Positions 17,919 to 26,723 of a stretch of DNA of 32,771 nt are shown piece by piece. The position numbers were made by a program, and so were the translations under genes. Position 1 is the first letter of the stretch, and each line of letters opens with the position of its first letter. The stretch is from a bacterium (GTDB lineage Bacteria; Chloroflexota; Chloroflexia; Chloroflexales; Kallotenuaceae), in NCBI GenBank assembly GCA_016781505.1, contig JADDQF010000039.1:1-32771 (forward strand), read 5' to 3'. The notes beneath the pieces were generated by a model. The model saw only the letters and a list, made by a program, of their open reading frames with translations. It ran no database searches and had not been told where the DNA came from.

Positions 17919-19694
17919 CTACGCGCTGACCGAGACCAACTTGCGGCTCCGCCAGCGCTGCCACGTTTCGCGCAGCACGCGCACTCCATGCCAGGCTGCA
18001 AACAGCAGCGGCGGCACAATGATCATGACCGCCCGGTAGCGCTGCCACCACACCGGATCGGGCAGCGTGGGGAAGAAGACGTAGGTCAGTGGCGCCAGCA
18101 GCGAAAAAAGAACTGCTGTTCGGCCGGTTACGCGCCAATCCAGCAGCGCCGCCAGCGCAACCAACCAGGTTACGTACCAGGGCCAGAACCAGACGGCTCC
18201 GATTGCGCAGTACACAAAAAAGATCCAGGCTCCCGCCAGCAGTGCCATGCGCAGGTTGCGGGTAACAGCAGCGCCGACCAGACAGGCCGCGCCAAGCAGT
18301 ACCAGCGCAGCCAGCCGAATCTTCCCGTTGAGCCAATCCCGATTCACCTTGGCCAGCGTTTGTTCCGCGCGTATGCGTGCCCGATCACGAATAAACTGGC
18401 TGCGCTGCTTGCTCCACAGCTCATTCGTGCCCGGCTGGCGGAGGGTGCTGCTGGTGATCGACCGAGAAGCAGCGGTGTTATACAGCCCAATCGCATCCAC
18501 CAAGGCCGGATTCGGCCAGCGATTTCGCCGCCACATTTCGCGCTGAATGTCATTCGAGATGACCTCGCCGAGTGAGTTGATCAGCCGTTGCTGGGGCGGG
18601 GCGTCGAACAAGATCTTGAGGGTAGCCTTGCCTTCCCAGTACGGTCGATATAAGCCGACGCACAAGACCGCAACGATGGCGGCGCCGGCCATGGTTTTGC
18701 GCGCGCGGTCCCGCCAAGAAGGCGCCTGCCACAGCAGCGCCAGCCCATACAACGGCAGCAACGGCAACGCAATCCATTTCGTCAACACGGCGAGGGTAAA
18801 CGCGGCGATGGTCCAATACCAGAAGCCGCGCAGATGCAACCATACGCCCAGCAGAATAAAGGTGATCATCAGCACGTCGTTATGGGCGTTGCCCACAAAC
18901 TCGATCAGCGTCAGTGGATTCAGCAGATACAGTGCGCTGCCCCAGGCACGCTGTTCGGGACGCCAGCGGGTTAGGATCGTCCACAGTAGCCAGCCATTAA
19001 CGAAGTGCAGTGTCAGCGCCAACAATTTGTAGGCCAGCAGATAGGTAATGACGTGCGGCTTGATGCTGTTAACAATGATTGTCAGCAGGATGGACGGATA
19101 GATCCAGCCGGGACCGTACACGGACGCAACCTGTTTCCAGTTGACCCAGCGGTAGAGCGGGTCAGACCGAAAGCGCGACGGCGGATCAATAAATGGATTA
19201 CCGCCATGCACCACCGCTACTCGTCCAAACGAAATATTGCTATACACATCGCCGGAAAGCAGATTCGGCAGCGCAACCAGCGGAACACTGGCCAGCACAA
19301 CCAGTCCCAGCAGCACCTGCAGGCGCGGCTGTCGTTCAACGGGCAATGAACGCAGCCAGCGCAACAGCAGCACATAGATCAGGCTGACCAGCGCCAAGCT
19401 GGTCAACAAATAAAATGGATGCAGCGCCGCCAGATCGGAGCGGCGGGCGGCCAGCACGCGCTCCTCCGACAATACGCTGCGATAAAACCATTCCCAGTAC
19501 CAGGGTAACGGCTCAAGCACCTGCCCCGGTGCCCACGCCAAGCTTTTCAGATGCATGACGACAAAAAAGCCGCCATAGGCTAATGTATGGAGCAGCCCGA
19601 GCACAAGCAGCACCCAGTTGCGTTCAACCAGCGCTGCAATGCCCACTCTAAGGCGTGGAAATGCCCACGCCCGCGCACTTTGTCCGAAAGACAC
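17919..19694 (-). CDS. Polytopic membrane glycosyltransferase (GT-C, mannosyltransferase-like)
   Basis: A 591-residue protein with about a dozen hydrophobic segments, typical of polyprenyl-phosphate-sugar-dependent GT-C enzymes. The first large extracytoplasmic stretch is followed by LLSGDVYSNISFGRVAVVHGGNPF, which has the acidic-residue-plus-Tyr pattern near the catalytic loop of MptA/B and GT87-type mannosyltransferases. Later helices include NPLTLIEFVGNAHNDVLM and WFWPWYVTWLVALAALLDWR, also typical. A soluble stretch of about 100 residues lies between late helices. The sugar is unknown; mannose is suggested by the manC cluster on the left. GTG 19694 is chosen because GGAGG lies 5 nt upstream; in-frame ATGs at 19709 and 19727 fall on that site or on the -10 element. 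The gene is divergent from mreB. Confidence 0.78.
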   Translation of the reverse strand: MSFGQSARAWAFPRLRVGIAALVERNWVLLVLGLLHTLAYGGFFVVMHLKSLAWAPGQVLEPLPWYWEWFYRSVLSEERVLAARRSDLAALHPFYLLTSLALVSLIYVLLLRWLRSLPVERQPRLQVLLGLVVLASVPLVALPNLLSGDVYSNISFGRVAVVHGGNPFIDPPSRFRSDPLYRWVNWKQVASVYGPGWIYPSILLTIIVNSIKPHVITYLLAYKLLALTLHFVNGWLLWTILTRWRPEQRAWGSALYLLNPLTLIEFVGNAHNDVLMITFILLGVWLHLRGFWYWTIAAFTLAVLTKWIALPLLPLYGLALLWQAPSWRDRARKTMAGAAIVAVLCVGLYRPYWEGKATLKILFDAPPQQRLINSLGEVISNDIQREMWRRNRWPNPALVDAIGLYNTAASRSITSSTLRQPGTNELWSKQRSQFIRDRARIRAEQTLAKVNRDWLNGKIRLAALVLLGAACLVGAAVTRNLRMALLAGAWIFFVYCAIGAVWFWPWYVTWLVALAALLDWRVTGRTAVLFSLLAPLTYVFFPTLPDPVWWQRYRAVMIIVPPLLFAAWHGVRVLRETWQRWRSRKLVSVSA

Positions 19695-19725
19695 CCCAAC
19701 CTCCAACATGCTTGAACCGGCGCAC

Positions 19726-19734
19726 ATTATACCA
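19726..19734 (-). promoter_or_regulatory. Extended -10 element of the glycosyltransferase gene
   Basis: On the minus strand TGGTATAAT, a perfect extended -10. No TTGACA-like -35 is seen. The start near 19719 excludes the longer 19727 reading as a translation start. Confidence 0.6.
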
Positions 19735-19763
19735 TCTGCGCTTCGGTACGCTCCGGTTCAGCG

Positions 19764-19772
19764 TGTTATAAT
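19764..19772 (+). promoter_or_regulatory. Extended -10 element of mreB
   Basis: TGTTATAAT, a perfect extended -10, 77 nt before the mreB ATG. The -35 is poor. Its upstream half shares DNA with the divergent glycosyltransferase promoter. Confidence 0.6.
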
Positions 19773-19849
19773 GGGGTAAGCAGGTTCCCCGGCCTTGAGC
19801 AAAGTTCTTGCCAAGACTGTGTACGTATTTTTGGGAGATATAGATTTTC

Positions 19850-20926
19850 ATGGCGAACCCATTCACCAGTTTGATGGGCGCGTTTAGTCGTGACCTTGGG
19901 ATCGATCTCGGCACAGCCAACACCTTGGTATATGCGCGCGGCAAAGGCATCATTATCTCGGAGCCTTCCGTGGTCGCTATGGACCGGCGCACCAAACGCG
20001 TGCAAGCGGTTGGCGCCGAAGCTAAGGCGATGGTCGGCAAGACGCCCAGCAGCATCATAGCGGTGCGGCCGCTCAAAGACGGCGTGATCGCCGACTTCGA
20101 TGTTGTGGAAAAGATGCTGAAATATTTTATCGACAAGGCGGCCTCACCCCGTCCACGGGTGGTCGTGGGCGTGCCCTCCGGAGTAACCGAAGTCGAGAAA
20201 CGAGCTGCCAAGGACGCCGCCGAAAACGCGGGCGCGCGGCAGGCCTTTGTGGTCGAAGAACCGATGGCCGCTGCGATTGGCGCGGGACTGCCCGTGGAAG
20301 AGCCGATCGGCTCGATGATCGTTGACATCGGCGGTGGCACGACCGAAGTTGCCGTGATTTCGCTGGGCGGCATCGTGGTTAACCATTCGTTACGCATCGC
20401 CGGCGACGAAATCGATGAGGCCGTGATCCAGTTCGCCCGCCGCGAATACAATCTCCTGATCGGTGAGCGCATGGCGGAAAAAGCCAAGATCGCGGCAGGC
20501 TCGGCCTATCCCCTGGACGAAGAAATTACCGTTGTTTTGCGTGGCCGCGATCTGTTGACCGGACTGCCCAAAGCGATTGAAGTTTCGAGCGTGGAGCTGC
20601 GGGACGGGATGTCGGGACCGGTTTCTTCGATTGTGGAGCAGGTGCGCATGGCGCTGGAAGAAACGCCGCCCGAGCTGGTAGCCGATGTCATGGAACAAGG
20701 CATTATGCTGGCTGGCGGCGGCGCGCTGCTGCATGGTCTGGTACAACGGATCGGCGCCGAAACCAAAATGCCTGTGCATATCGCCGACGATCCCCTCAGT
20801 TGCGTTGCGCGCGGCGCGGGACGCATGGTTGAAGAGTTCAGCAATACCAAGTATCGCCAAATCTTGGAGCGCAGCCAAAACAATGGTCGTCTCCGGGTTG
20901 TTGAAAGCCGGTTTGGACGTCGATAA
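19850..20926 (+). CDS. mreB: Rod-shape-determining actin homologue MreB
   Basis: A 358-residue bacterial actin. Phosphate-1 motif DLGTANTLVYARGKG, phosphate-2 motif VDIGGGTTEVAVISLGG, and adenosine motif LAGGGALLHGL are all present, along with EEPMAAAIGAGLPV. It forms ATP-dependent filaments under the membrane that direct lateral wall synthesis. The gene heads mreB-mreC-mreD-mrdA, the elongasome order. GGGAG lies about 12 nt before ATG 19850, a long spacing; the next in-frame ATG (MGAFSRD) has no better site, so 19850 is kept. A divergent-promoter arrangement with the glycosyltransferase may link their expression. Confidence 0.96.
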   Translation: MANPFTSLMGAFSRDLGIDLGTANTLVYARGKGIIISEPSVVAMDRRTKRVQAVGAEAKAMVGKTPSSIIAVRPLKDGVIADFDVVEKMLKYFIDKAASPRPRVVVGVPSGVTEVEKRAAKDAAENAGARQAFVVEEPMAAAIGAGLPVEEPIGSMIVDIGGGTTEVAVISLGGIVVNHSLRIAGDEIDEAVIQFARREYNLLIGERMAEKAKIAAGSAYPLDEEITVVLRGRDLLTGLPKAIEVSSVELRDGMSGPVSSIVEQVRMALEETPPELVADVMEQGIMLAGGGALLHGLVQRIGAETKMPVHIADDPLSCVARGAGRMVEEFSNTKYRQILERSQNNGRLRVVESRFGRR

Positions 20927-20986
20927 TTTCCCGGCAACGGACTGACCAGCGGTATCTTCGGCTACGGGGGCAGCGTTTTCTCGATC

Positions 20987-21880
20987 ATGCGCACAACATT
21001 CGACGCACCTAACCAGCGCCGGTCCGAGCCGCTCAGCCGCCGCCGCTTCAGCCTGATTTTGCTCCTGCTCTGCGGCGCGCTCGCCTTGATCGCGCTGGAT
21101 CAGCAGGGCTGGCTTGATCCGGTCAAAAGTCGAGCCCAGAGCGTACTCCTGCCGCTAACCCGGCCGCTGACCCAGGCGCGCATCGCCGCTGGCAATGCCG
21201 TGAGCAACCTCGCCGGCCGGGGCGCGCTGCAAGCACAGCTCGAGGCTTACGAGCGGACCATCAGCGCCCTGCGGGAAGAAAACATCCGGCTTAAAGCGAG
21301 CGAGCACAAAGTTAAGCAGCTCGAGCAGCAGCTGCAGATTCAGCAAACCTACGGCTGGAAAACGTTGGATGCGGCAGTGGTGCTCGGCAGCTCGGATACC
21401 GGTCGGCGGATTATGCGCGTCAACCGCGGCAAGGTTGATGGCGTGGCGGTCGGCATGGCCATCGTGGCCAAGGAGGGTGGTAGTCCGGCCGCGCTGATCG
21501 GTGTTGTGGACAAAGTATATGCCCAGACGGCGGATGTGCTGCTGATCATTGATTATGGCTCGACGATCAGCGCTCGCACAGCCGGCACGGAAATTCCTGC
21601 CGATGGTTTGGTCGTCGGGCAATGGCAAGTAGGCAGTCGCTTACAGCTCACCGGCGTTAGTCGGGACGTGCCGCTGCAAGCCGGCCAATACGTGGTCACG
21701 GCCGGGCTGAGCAAAGCGCTCGCAACCGATACACCCATCGCACAGGTTCCACCGGATGTCCCGATTGGCACGATTCTGATGACGGACGAAGCTGGCCATA
21801 GTCAATCGGCGGAGATCCAGCCGTTTGTTGACCCGGATCGCGTGCGCAATGTGTGGGTGATTACGGGCCTTAAACAATGA
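20987..21880 (+). CDS. mreC: Rod-shape-determining protein MreC
   Basis: A 297-residue bitopic protein. A basic N-terminus (residues 1-20) precedes one transmembrane helix (about 21-40), then a coiled coil (around 75-115, rich in Glu, Lys and Gln), then the paired beta-barrel MreC core with NRGKVDGVAVGMAIV, LIGVVDKVYAQTADVLLIID and a KALATDTPIAQV-like end. It scaffolds PBP2 outside the membrane and links it to MreB and MreD. It follows mreB by 60 nt without its own clear promoter. The Shine-Dalgarno site is weak (GGGG at more than 15 nt). Confidence 0.92.
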   Translation: MRTTFDAPNQRRSEPLSRRRFSLILLLLCGALALIALDQQGWLDPVKSRAQSVLLPLTRPLTQARIAAGNAVSNLAGRGALQAQLEAYERTISALREENIRLKASEHKVKQLEQQLQIQQTYGWKTLDAAVVLGSSDTGRRIMRVNRGKVDGVAVGMAIVAKEGGSPAALIGVVDKVYAQTADVLLIIDYGSTISARTAGTEIPADGLVVGQWQVGSRLQLTGVSRDVPLQAGQYVVTAGLSKALATDTPIAQVPPDVPIGTILMTDEAGHSQSAEIQPFVDPDRVRNVWVITGLKQ

Positions 21881-21950
21881 GTCGTGTTGCCGAACAATCG
21901 GTGAGCGTGCTGTGAACTTGCCAACAACTTCAACAGATTAAACTGGAGCC

Positions 21951-22487
21951 ATGCACGAGCAGCGTCCCAAAATCGAACAGCGCGCTCTGCGGCAGCTCGG
22001 GCTTGCGGGCCTGTTGCTGAGCAGCGCACTGCTGCAGACGGCGCTAGCGCCCACACTTTGGCGCTTCAGGGTCGACTGGGTACTGCTGATCGTTTTGAGC
22101 TGGACGCTGTTGCGGGGTTTGCTGCCTGGCCTACGATGGGCCATCTATGGCGGCTTGTCGCTCGACCTGCTGGGAGCGCTGCCCGTCGGCAGCCATCTGC
22201 TGGCTCTGCTGCTGTGTGTGTGCGGTGTTGCGCTCGTTACCGAGCCATTAGACCGGAGCCAGCCCTTGCTCGTCCTGGCGGTGATGCTGGGCGGCGCGCT
22301 GCTGTACCGCGTAACACTCACGCTGATCCTGTACGGCGTGGGGCAGACTATCCCGTGGGCGCAGTATCCGCTCGTGGTGATCGTGCCGACAGCGCTCCTT
22401 GATACCATCATCGCGATCCCCGTATGGGGGCTGATCCGGCGCTTCGAGCAGCGCGGCCAGCCCGCCTTTGCAACAGAGCTGATCTAG
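21951..22487 (+). CDS. mreD: Rod-shape-determining membrane protein MreD
   Basis: A 178-residue integral membrane protein with about five hydrophobic helices, the usual MreD size and make-up. The phrase PGLRWAIYGGLSLDLLGALPVGSHLLAL is the family hallmark (a G-x-x-D-L segment after the second helix). MreD works with MreC in the elongasome; its exact role is unresolved. CTGGAG lies 2-3 nt before the ATG, which is short. Its stop is separated from the mrdA start by only 2 nt, so the two are translationally coupled. Confidence 0.9.
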   Translation: MHEQRPKIEQRALRQLGLAGLLLSSALLQTALAPTLWRFRVDWVLLIVLSWTLLRGLLPGLRWAIYGGLSLDLLGALPVGSHLLALLLCVCGVALVTEPLDRSQPLLVLAVMLGGALLYRVTLTLILYGVGQTIPWAQYPLVVIVPTALLDTIIAIPVWGLIRRFEQRGQPAFATELI

Positions 22488-22489
22488 CC

Positions 22490-24874
22490 ATGGTTTTCAA
22501 CCGCCTCGTCATATTCCGCCTGGTGATCCTGCTGGTCTTCACCAGTCTGGTGTATCAACTCTGGGTGCTGCAGTTCCGCGAAGGCGATGTGTGGTCCGAC
22601 AATGCTCGCGGCAACTATACGCGGCGGGTGTATGAACGACCGCTCCGGGGCGAAATCTACGCCAGTGACGGCAAGACCGTTCTGGCGGAAAGCCAACCCA
22701 GCTATACCATCGCCATTTTGCCCAGTCAACTTCCACCGCCAGGCTGGGCCGAGCGGGAACGCATGTTTGCATGGTTGGACGATCTGCTGCAGTTCCAAAG
22801 CACGCTTACGGTTACACCAACCGAACAGCTCACCTACGAGCCGCGCCTGCAGCAAGATATCGAGCAGTTAACCGGTCCATTCGCCACGCCGGAGCCGCTG
22901 CTGAACACAACCTTCACCATTACCATGCCGGTCGGTGCATCGCTGGAGGCGCTGGCGCTGAGCCGCACCTACACCGATACCCTTATTTTTCAATCGCCGA
23001 TCGAGCGCATCATCGCCAGTGCCGGCTTGCCCGCCTATGAAACCGTGCCGCTGACCACCACGCGTAATCTGGAGATTGGCCGCATCATCGAGGAAAACAA
23101 ATCGATCTCGCCCGGGCTGCCCGGCGTGCAAGTTGAACCGAACTACCAGCGCCATTATCCCCGCAGCGGCGAGGTGTTGTCGCTATCTCATCTGTTAGGC
23201 TACGTCGGGTCGGTTGATCGTTGTGACATTATGCGCCAAAATCCGTATGGCTTGTGGCCGGCCTATATTTTGCGTGACATTCAGGCAAACAAAGACGAGC
23301 TGTTGGAAGCGTGCTACCTGACGGCCGAGGAGCTGGACAAGCTGATCAAGGATGACCAGCGACCGCTGCAGTATTTGCTGACCGACCGCATCGGGAAGGA
23401 TGGGCTGGAGCGAACCTACGAGCGCGACTTGCGGGGCCAGCTGGGCCAAAAGCAGGTTGAGGTTGATGTGGCCGAGCGGCTGGTAGCGCAGCCGAGCGAG
23501 ATCGAAGAAACCAAAGTGGGCAACAACTTGGTGCTGACGATCGACTATGAGCTGCAAAAACAGACCGAGCAGATTTTACGAAAATGGATCGGCGAGGCGG
23601 ATCGCCGCCGCCAAAACTATCCCCGGCTCAAGGGCCAGCCGGATCGCCGTCAGTATTTTCCAATCGAGGCCGGCGTGGCTGTCGCCATGGAAGTCAAGAC
23701 CGGGCGGATTTTGTCGATGGTCTCCTGGCCCGCCTACGACAACAACCTCTTCAACCGGCGGCGCACGGAAGAAGAGGTCAAAGTCATCTTCAACCCCGCG
23801 TATCCAAAGCAGGCGCCGGCTATCAATCAAGCGATTCAAGGGCGCTTTCCGCCAGGCTCGACCTGGAAGCAGTTTTCGGCCGCGGCGGCACTGCAAAACG
23901 GCGTGATCGGTCCCGACAGCAAAATTCGCGATCCGGGCCATATCGACGTTAAGAACAGCTACTTCGAAAATGATCCGCGCAAGGATATTCGTTATCCGAA
24001 CTCGATCAGGCGCGATAACGGCTGGGTCGACGTGCGGAAAGCCTTGGAAGTATCGTCGAACGTCTTTTTCCAATCGGTGATCGGCGGCACCAAATATATT
24101 CGTAACTTGGCCGACGGCGAAAAGATCGATGGGCTGGACGAGACGGGTGAAAAGCTGGCCGACATGGCCTTTGCGTTCGGCTTTGGGCAGGTGACCGGCA
24201 TTCCGCTCCCAGGTGAAATCTCTGGGACCGTGCCTTCACGCTCGTGGAAAAAGGGCCTGCCCGGCGCGAAGGGCCAGGAAGCGTGGACGATCGGCGAAAC
24301 CTACAACACTGCGATTGGCCAGGGTGACTTGCTGGTAACGCCGCTCCAGCTGACGGTGGCTTCGGCGGCGATTGCGAATGGTGGAACGCTGTACCAGCCG
24401 CAGTTGGTCAAGGAGATTACTGACGCGAATGGCCAGTTTGTGCGCGAGATTCAGCCGATTGTGCGGGGAACGCTGCCGGTCGATGAGCATTACCTGCAAG
24501 TGATTCGCGAAGGCATGCGGCAGTCGGTGGTTGGCCCGCAAAGCATCGACAAGTGCGCCGCGCCCGAGGTATCGGGGCTGCAAATTGCCGGCAAGACGGG
24601 TACCGCGGAGTATTTGGAGCGGCTCGACCCCAACAAACCCCCGACCGAAGACAACATCCGCAAGCGCTCGCACGCGTGGTTTGCCGGCTTTGCACCCTAC
24701 GATAATCCCGAAATTGAAGTGGTGGTCTTGGTTGAAGGCGCGGGTGATATGAACGACGGCTCGGCGACGATCGCGATACCGGCCGTGACCGAAATCATGC
24801 AGGCCTATTACAAGGTGACGCCGCCAATCGATCCGGCCATGCCCATTCCGCCGTACAACTTGCCCTGCCACTAA
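22490..24874 (+). CDS. mrdA: Penicillin-binding protein 2 (class B transpeptidase)
   Basis: A 794-residue class B PBP. A signal-anchor helix lies at about 5-25, followed by the dimerisation domain with LRGEIYASDGKTVLAES, a variant of the usual RGxIxDRxG box. The transpeptidase domain carries all three active-site motifs: Ser457-Thr-Trp-Lys in PPGSTWK, Ser522-Ser-Asn524 in VSSNVFF, and Lys702-Thr-Gly in AGKTGTAEY. It cross-links peptidoglycan during elongation, with RodA as glycosyltransferase (not in the window). An insert of about 100 residues between the dimerisation and catalytic parts, with many Gln and Glu residues, is longer than in E. coli PBP2. ATG 22490 lies 2 nt after mreD. Confidence 0.94.
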   Translation: MVFNRLVIFRLVILLVFTSLVYQLWVLQFREGDVWSDNARGNYTRRVYERPLRGEIYASDGKTVLAESQPSYTIAILPSQLPPPGWAERERMFAWLDDLLQFQSTLTVTPTEQLTYEPRLQQDIEQLTGPFATPEPLLNTTFTITMPVGASLEALALSRTYTDTLIFQSPIERIIASAGLPAYETVPLTTTRNLEIGRIIEENKSISPGLPGVQVEPNYQRHYPRSGEVLSLSHLLGYVGSVDRCDIMRQNPYGLWPAYILRDIQANKDELLEACYLTAEELDKLIKDDQRPLQYLLTDRIGKDGLERTYERDLRGQLGQKQVEVDVAERLVAQPSEIEETKVGNNLVLTIDYELQKQTEQILRKWIGEADRRRQNYPRLKGQPDRRQYFPIEAGVAVAMEVKTGRILSMVSWPAYDNNLFNRRRTEEEVKVIFNPAYPKQAPAINQAIQGRFPPGSTWKQFSAAAALQNGVIGPDSKIRDPGHIDVKNSYFENDPRKDIRYPNSIRRDNGWVDVRKALEVSSNVFFQSVIGGTKYIRNLADGEKIDGLDETGEKLADMAFAFGFGQVTGIPLPGEISGTVPSRSWKKGLPGAKGQEAWTIGETYNTAIGQGDLLVTPLQLTVASAAIANGGTLYQPQLVKEITDANGQFVREIQPIVRGTLPVDEHYLQVIREGMRQSVVGPQSIDKCAAPEVSGLQIAGKTGTAEYLERLDPNKPPTEDNIRKRSHAWFAGFAPYDNPEIEVVVLVEGAGDMNDGSATIAIPAVTEIMQAYYKVTPPIDPAMPIPPYNLPCH

Positions 24875-24941
24875 TAAGTGGGCGGAGCAAGGCCCGCGCC
24901 AGGGGCTACTAGCTAATCTGTGGCGGCAGGCGTTGTGCGCC

Positions 24942-24980
24942 GTTGCGCGACCCTTGGCCCAAGGGGCTCGTCTGCGCAAC
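24942..24980. repeat. Nested inverted repeat in the mrdA-minC gap
   Basis: Outer arms GTTGCGC and GCGCAAC enclose an inner stem CCCTTGG-C-CCAAGGG. Further copies of GTTGCGC or GCGCAAC lie near 25014, so the gap can fold in several ways. No T-run follows, so it is not a standard terminator. The 217-nt gap holds no gene. Confidence 0.5.
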
Positions 24981-25053
24981 GTGCGACCAAGCTCTCTGCT
25001 GAAGCCACGCGCTGCGCAACACCAGTCCGAGCTAACGACACTAAGCTGTAACC

Positions 25054-25080
25054 TTGCGCATTTGACTCTTCACGTATAAT
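25054..25080 (+). promoter_or_regulatory. Promoter of minC
   Basis: TATAAT at 25075-25080 with TTGCGC 15 nt upstream, a short spacer. The predicted start near 25087 is about 5 nt before ATG 25092, so the minC message would be nearly leaderless. Confidence 0.45.
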
Positions 25081-25091
25081 CGGTGACAACC

Positions 25092-25763
25092 ATGAGCGCA
25101 CCAATTGCAATCAAGGGCAACAAAGAAGGGCTGCGGCTCATGCTCGCCGAGGATGCCCCGTGGGACGAGGTCATGGCCGCACTCCGAAGCCAGCTCGAGC
25201 GTGGCACCGAGTTCTTCCATGGCGCCGAGCTGACGATCGATGTCGGCGACCGCGCGGTGCAGGACGGCGAGCTGAGTGGGCTGCTCGCGTTGATGCATGA
25301 GCATGGCTTACAGCCAAGCGCATTGGCCACGAACTCGCGTGAAGGCCGGAGCGCGGGTCGCTCGGCCGGCATCGCGACTCGGCCAACCAATCGGCATGTG
25401 CCAACACCCCAGCCGAGCGGCGAGACCGACGCGGCGTTGATGGTCGCGCGGACCCTGCGCTCCGGCCAGGTGCTGCGCCATCACGCCCACGTCACGATTG
25501 TTGGCGACGTTAATCCGGGCGCCGAAGTGATCGCCGGAGGCAGCGTGCTCGTTTGGGGCCGGCTGCGCGGCACCGTGCACGCCGGCGCACTCGGTGATAG
25601 CAGCGCGTTTGTGTGTGCGTTGGAGTTGATGCCGTCGCTGCTGCGCATCGCCGATACCATGGCGCGGCAGCCGGACCAGCGGCCCGCCGGACCGGAAACA
25701 GCCCGCATCAAGGATGGACAGATCGAAGTCGAACAATGGGAAGCCGGCAAAACCAGAGCTTAG
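25092..25763 (+). CDS. minC: Septum-site-determining protein MinC
   Basis: A 223-residue MinC. The N-terminal domain (about 1-85) is followed by a Pro/Gly/Arg linker and the C-terminal beta-solenoid (about 115-200), recognised by LRSGQVLRHHAHVTIVGDVNPGAEVIAGGSVLVWGRLRGTVHAGA. MinC blocks FtsZ polymerisation at the poles when bound to MinD. ATG 25092 is preferred; GTG 25083 is in frame but precedes the predicted transcription start. No Shine-Dalgarno site is seen, which fits a near-leaderless message. A short tail after the solenoid (QPDQRPAGPE onward) is charged and probably flexible. minD follows by 80 nt. Confidence 0.92.
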   Translation: MSAPIAIKGNKEGLRLMLAEDAPWDEVMAALRSQLERGTEFFHGAELTIDVGDRAVQDGELSGLLALMHEHGLQPSALATNSREGRSAGRSAGIATRPTNRHVPTPQPSGETDAALMVARTLRSGQVLRHHAHVTIVGDVNPGAEVIAGGSVLVWGRLRGTVHAGALGDSSAFVCALELMPSLLRIADTMARQPDQRPAGPETARIKDGQIEVEQWEAGKTRA

Positions 25764-25843
25764 CGGTCGGCACAGCTGGATAGTAGCGCTTCCCGCGTGT
25801 AGCCGCGCCGTTCATATTTTCAGTCCGTTGCAAGGAGTGTACG

Positions 25844-26656
25844 ATGGCCCGAGTGATCACCATTACATCAGGCAAAGGTGGCGTCGGCAAGACCACCACC
25901 ACCGCCAACCTGGGAACTGCCCTTGCTATGCAGGGCCAGCGGGTCGTCGCCGTTGACGCCGATATCGGGTTGCGCAACCTGGACGTCGTTATGGGCCTCG
26001 AAAACCGGATTGTGTACGATTTGGTGGATGTGGTCGAGGGTCGCTGCCGATTGCGGCAGGCCCTGATCAAAGATAAACGCTTTCCCGAGCTCTTTTTGTT
26101 GCCCGCCGCCCAGACCCGGGACAAGGATGCCGTCAGCCCCGAAGACATGATCGAGCTGTGCAACAGCCTGCGGCGCGAGTTTGATTTCGTGTTGGTGGAC
26201 TCGCCCGCCGGCATCGAGGGCGGATTTCGCAACGCAATCGCCGGCGCCGACGAGGTATTGATCGTGACCACGCCGGAGGTTTCGGCGGTGCGTGACGCCG
26301 ACCGGATTGTGGGCCTGGTCGAAGCTTTTGAAAAAGGCCATCCCCGACTGATTCTTAACCGCATCCGGCCCCAGATGGTTAATCGGGGCGAGATGATGAG
26401 CAAAGAGGACGTGGTCGAAATTTTGGCGATCGATTTGATCGGGGTAGTGCCAGACGACGAGGTAATTGTGACCTCGACCAACCGCGGCGAGGTGGCAGTG
26501 ATGCAGAAAGGCTCGCAGGCGGGGCGCGCGTACACGGATATTGCCCGACGCTTGCTGGGCGAGGATGTCCCGATGCTAGTGCTGACCGACGATCAAAGCT
26601 TGCTCGACAAATTCATGGGCGCGCTTGGCTTACGACCACGGCGCACAGTGCGTTAA
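25844..26656 (+). CDS. minD: Septum-site-determining ATPase MinD
   Basis: A 270-residue ParA/MinD ATPase. It has the deviant Walker A motif GKGGVGKTT with the signature Lys, VDADIGLRNLDVVMG as switch I, and VDSPAGIEGGFRNAIAGADE as Walker B and switch II. The C-terminal amphipathic membrane-targeting end is basic (LGLRPRRTVR). MinD binds the membrane with ATP, recruits MinC, and is released by MinE. AAGGAG lies 6 nt before the ATG, one of the best ribosome sites in the window. The gene lies between minC and minE, the standard order. Confidence 0.96.
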   Translation: MARVITITSGKGGVGKTTTTANLGTALAMQGQRVVAVDADIGLRNLDVVMGLENRIVYDLVDVVEGRCRLRQALIKDKRFPELFLLPAAQTRDKDAVSPEDMIELCNSLRREFDFVLVDSPAGIEGGFRNAIAGADEVLIVTTPEVSAVRDADRIVGLVEAFEKGHPRLILNRIRPQMVNRGEMMSKEDVVEILAIDLIGVVPDDEVIVTSTNRGEVAVMQKGSQAGRAYTDIARRLLGEDVPMLVLTDDQSLLDKFMGALGLRPRRTVR

Positions 26657-26723
26657 TCGGCCACTGATTGCAAAGCCTGCTTGAGGACGATCTGCAAACA
26701 AACCGTCATCTGAAGGATGTTGT

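Noticed and set aside
18550-19032. Plus- and minus-strand frames within the glycosyltransferase gene
   Set aside because: They are shadows of the GT-C gene in other frames; their composition mirrors its membrane segments and no family signature appears.
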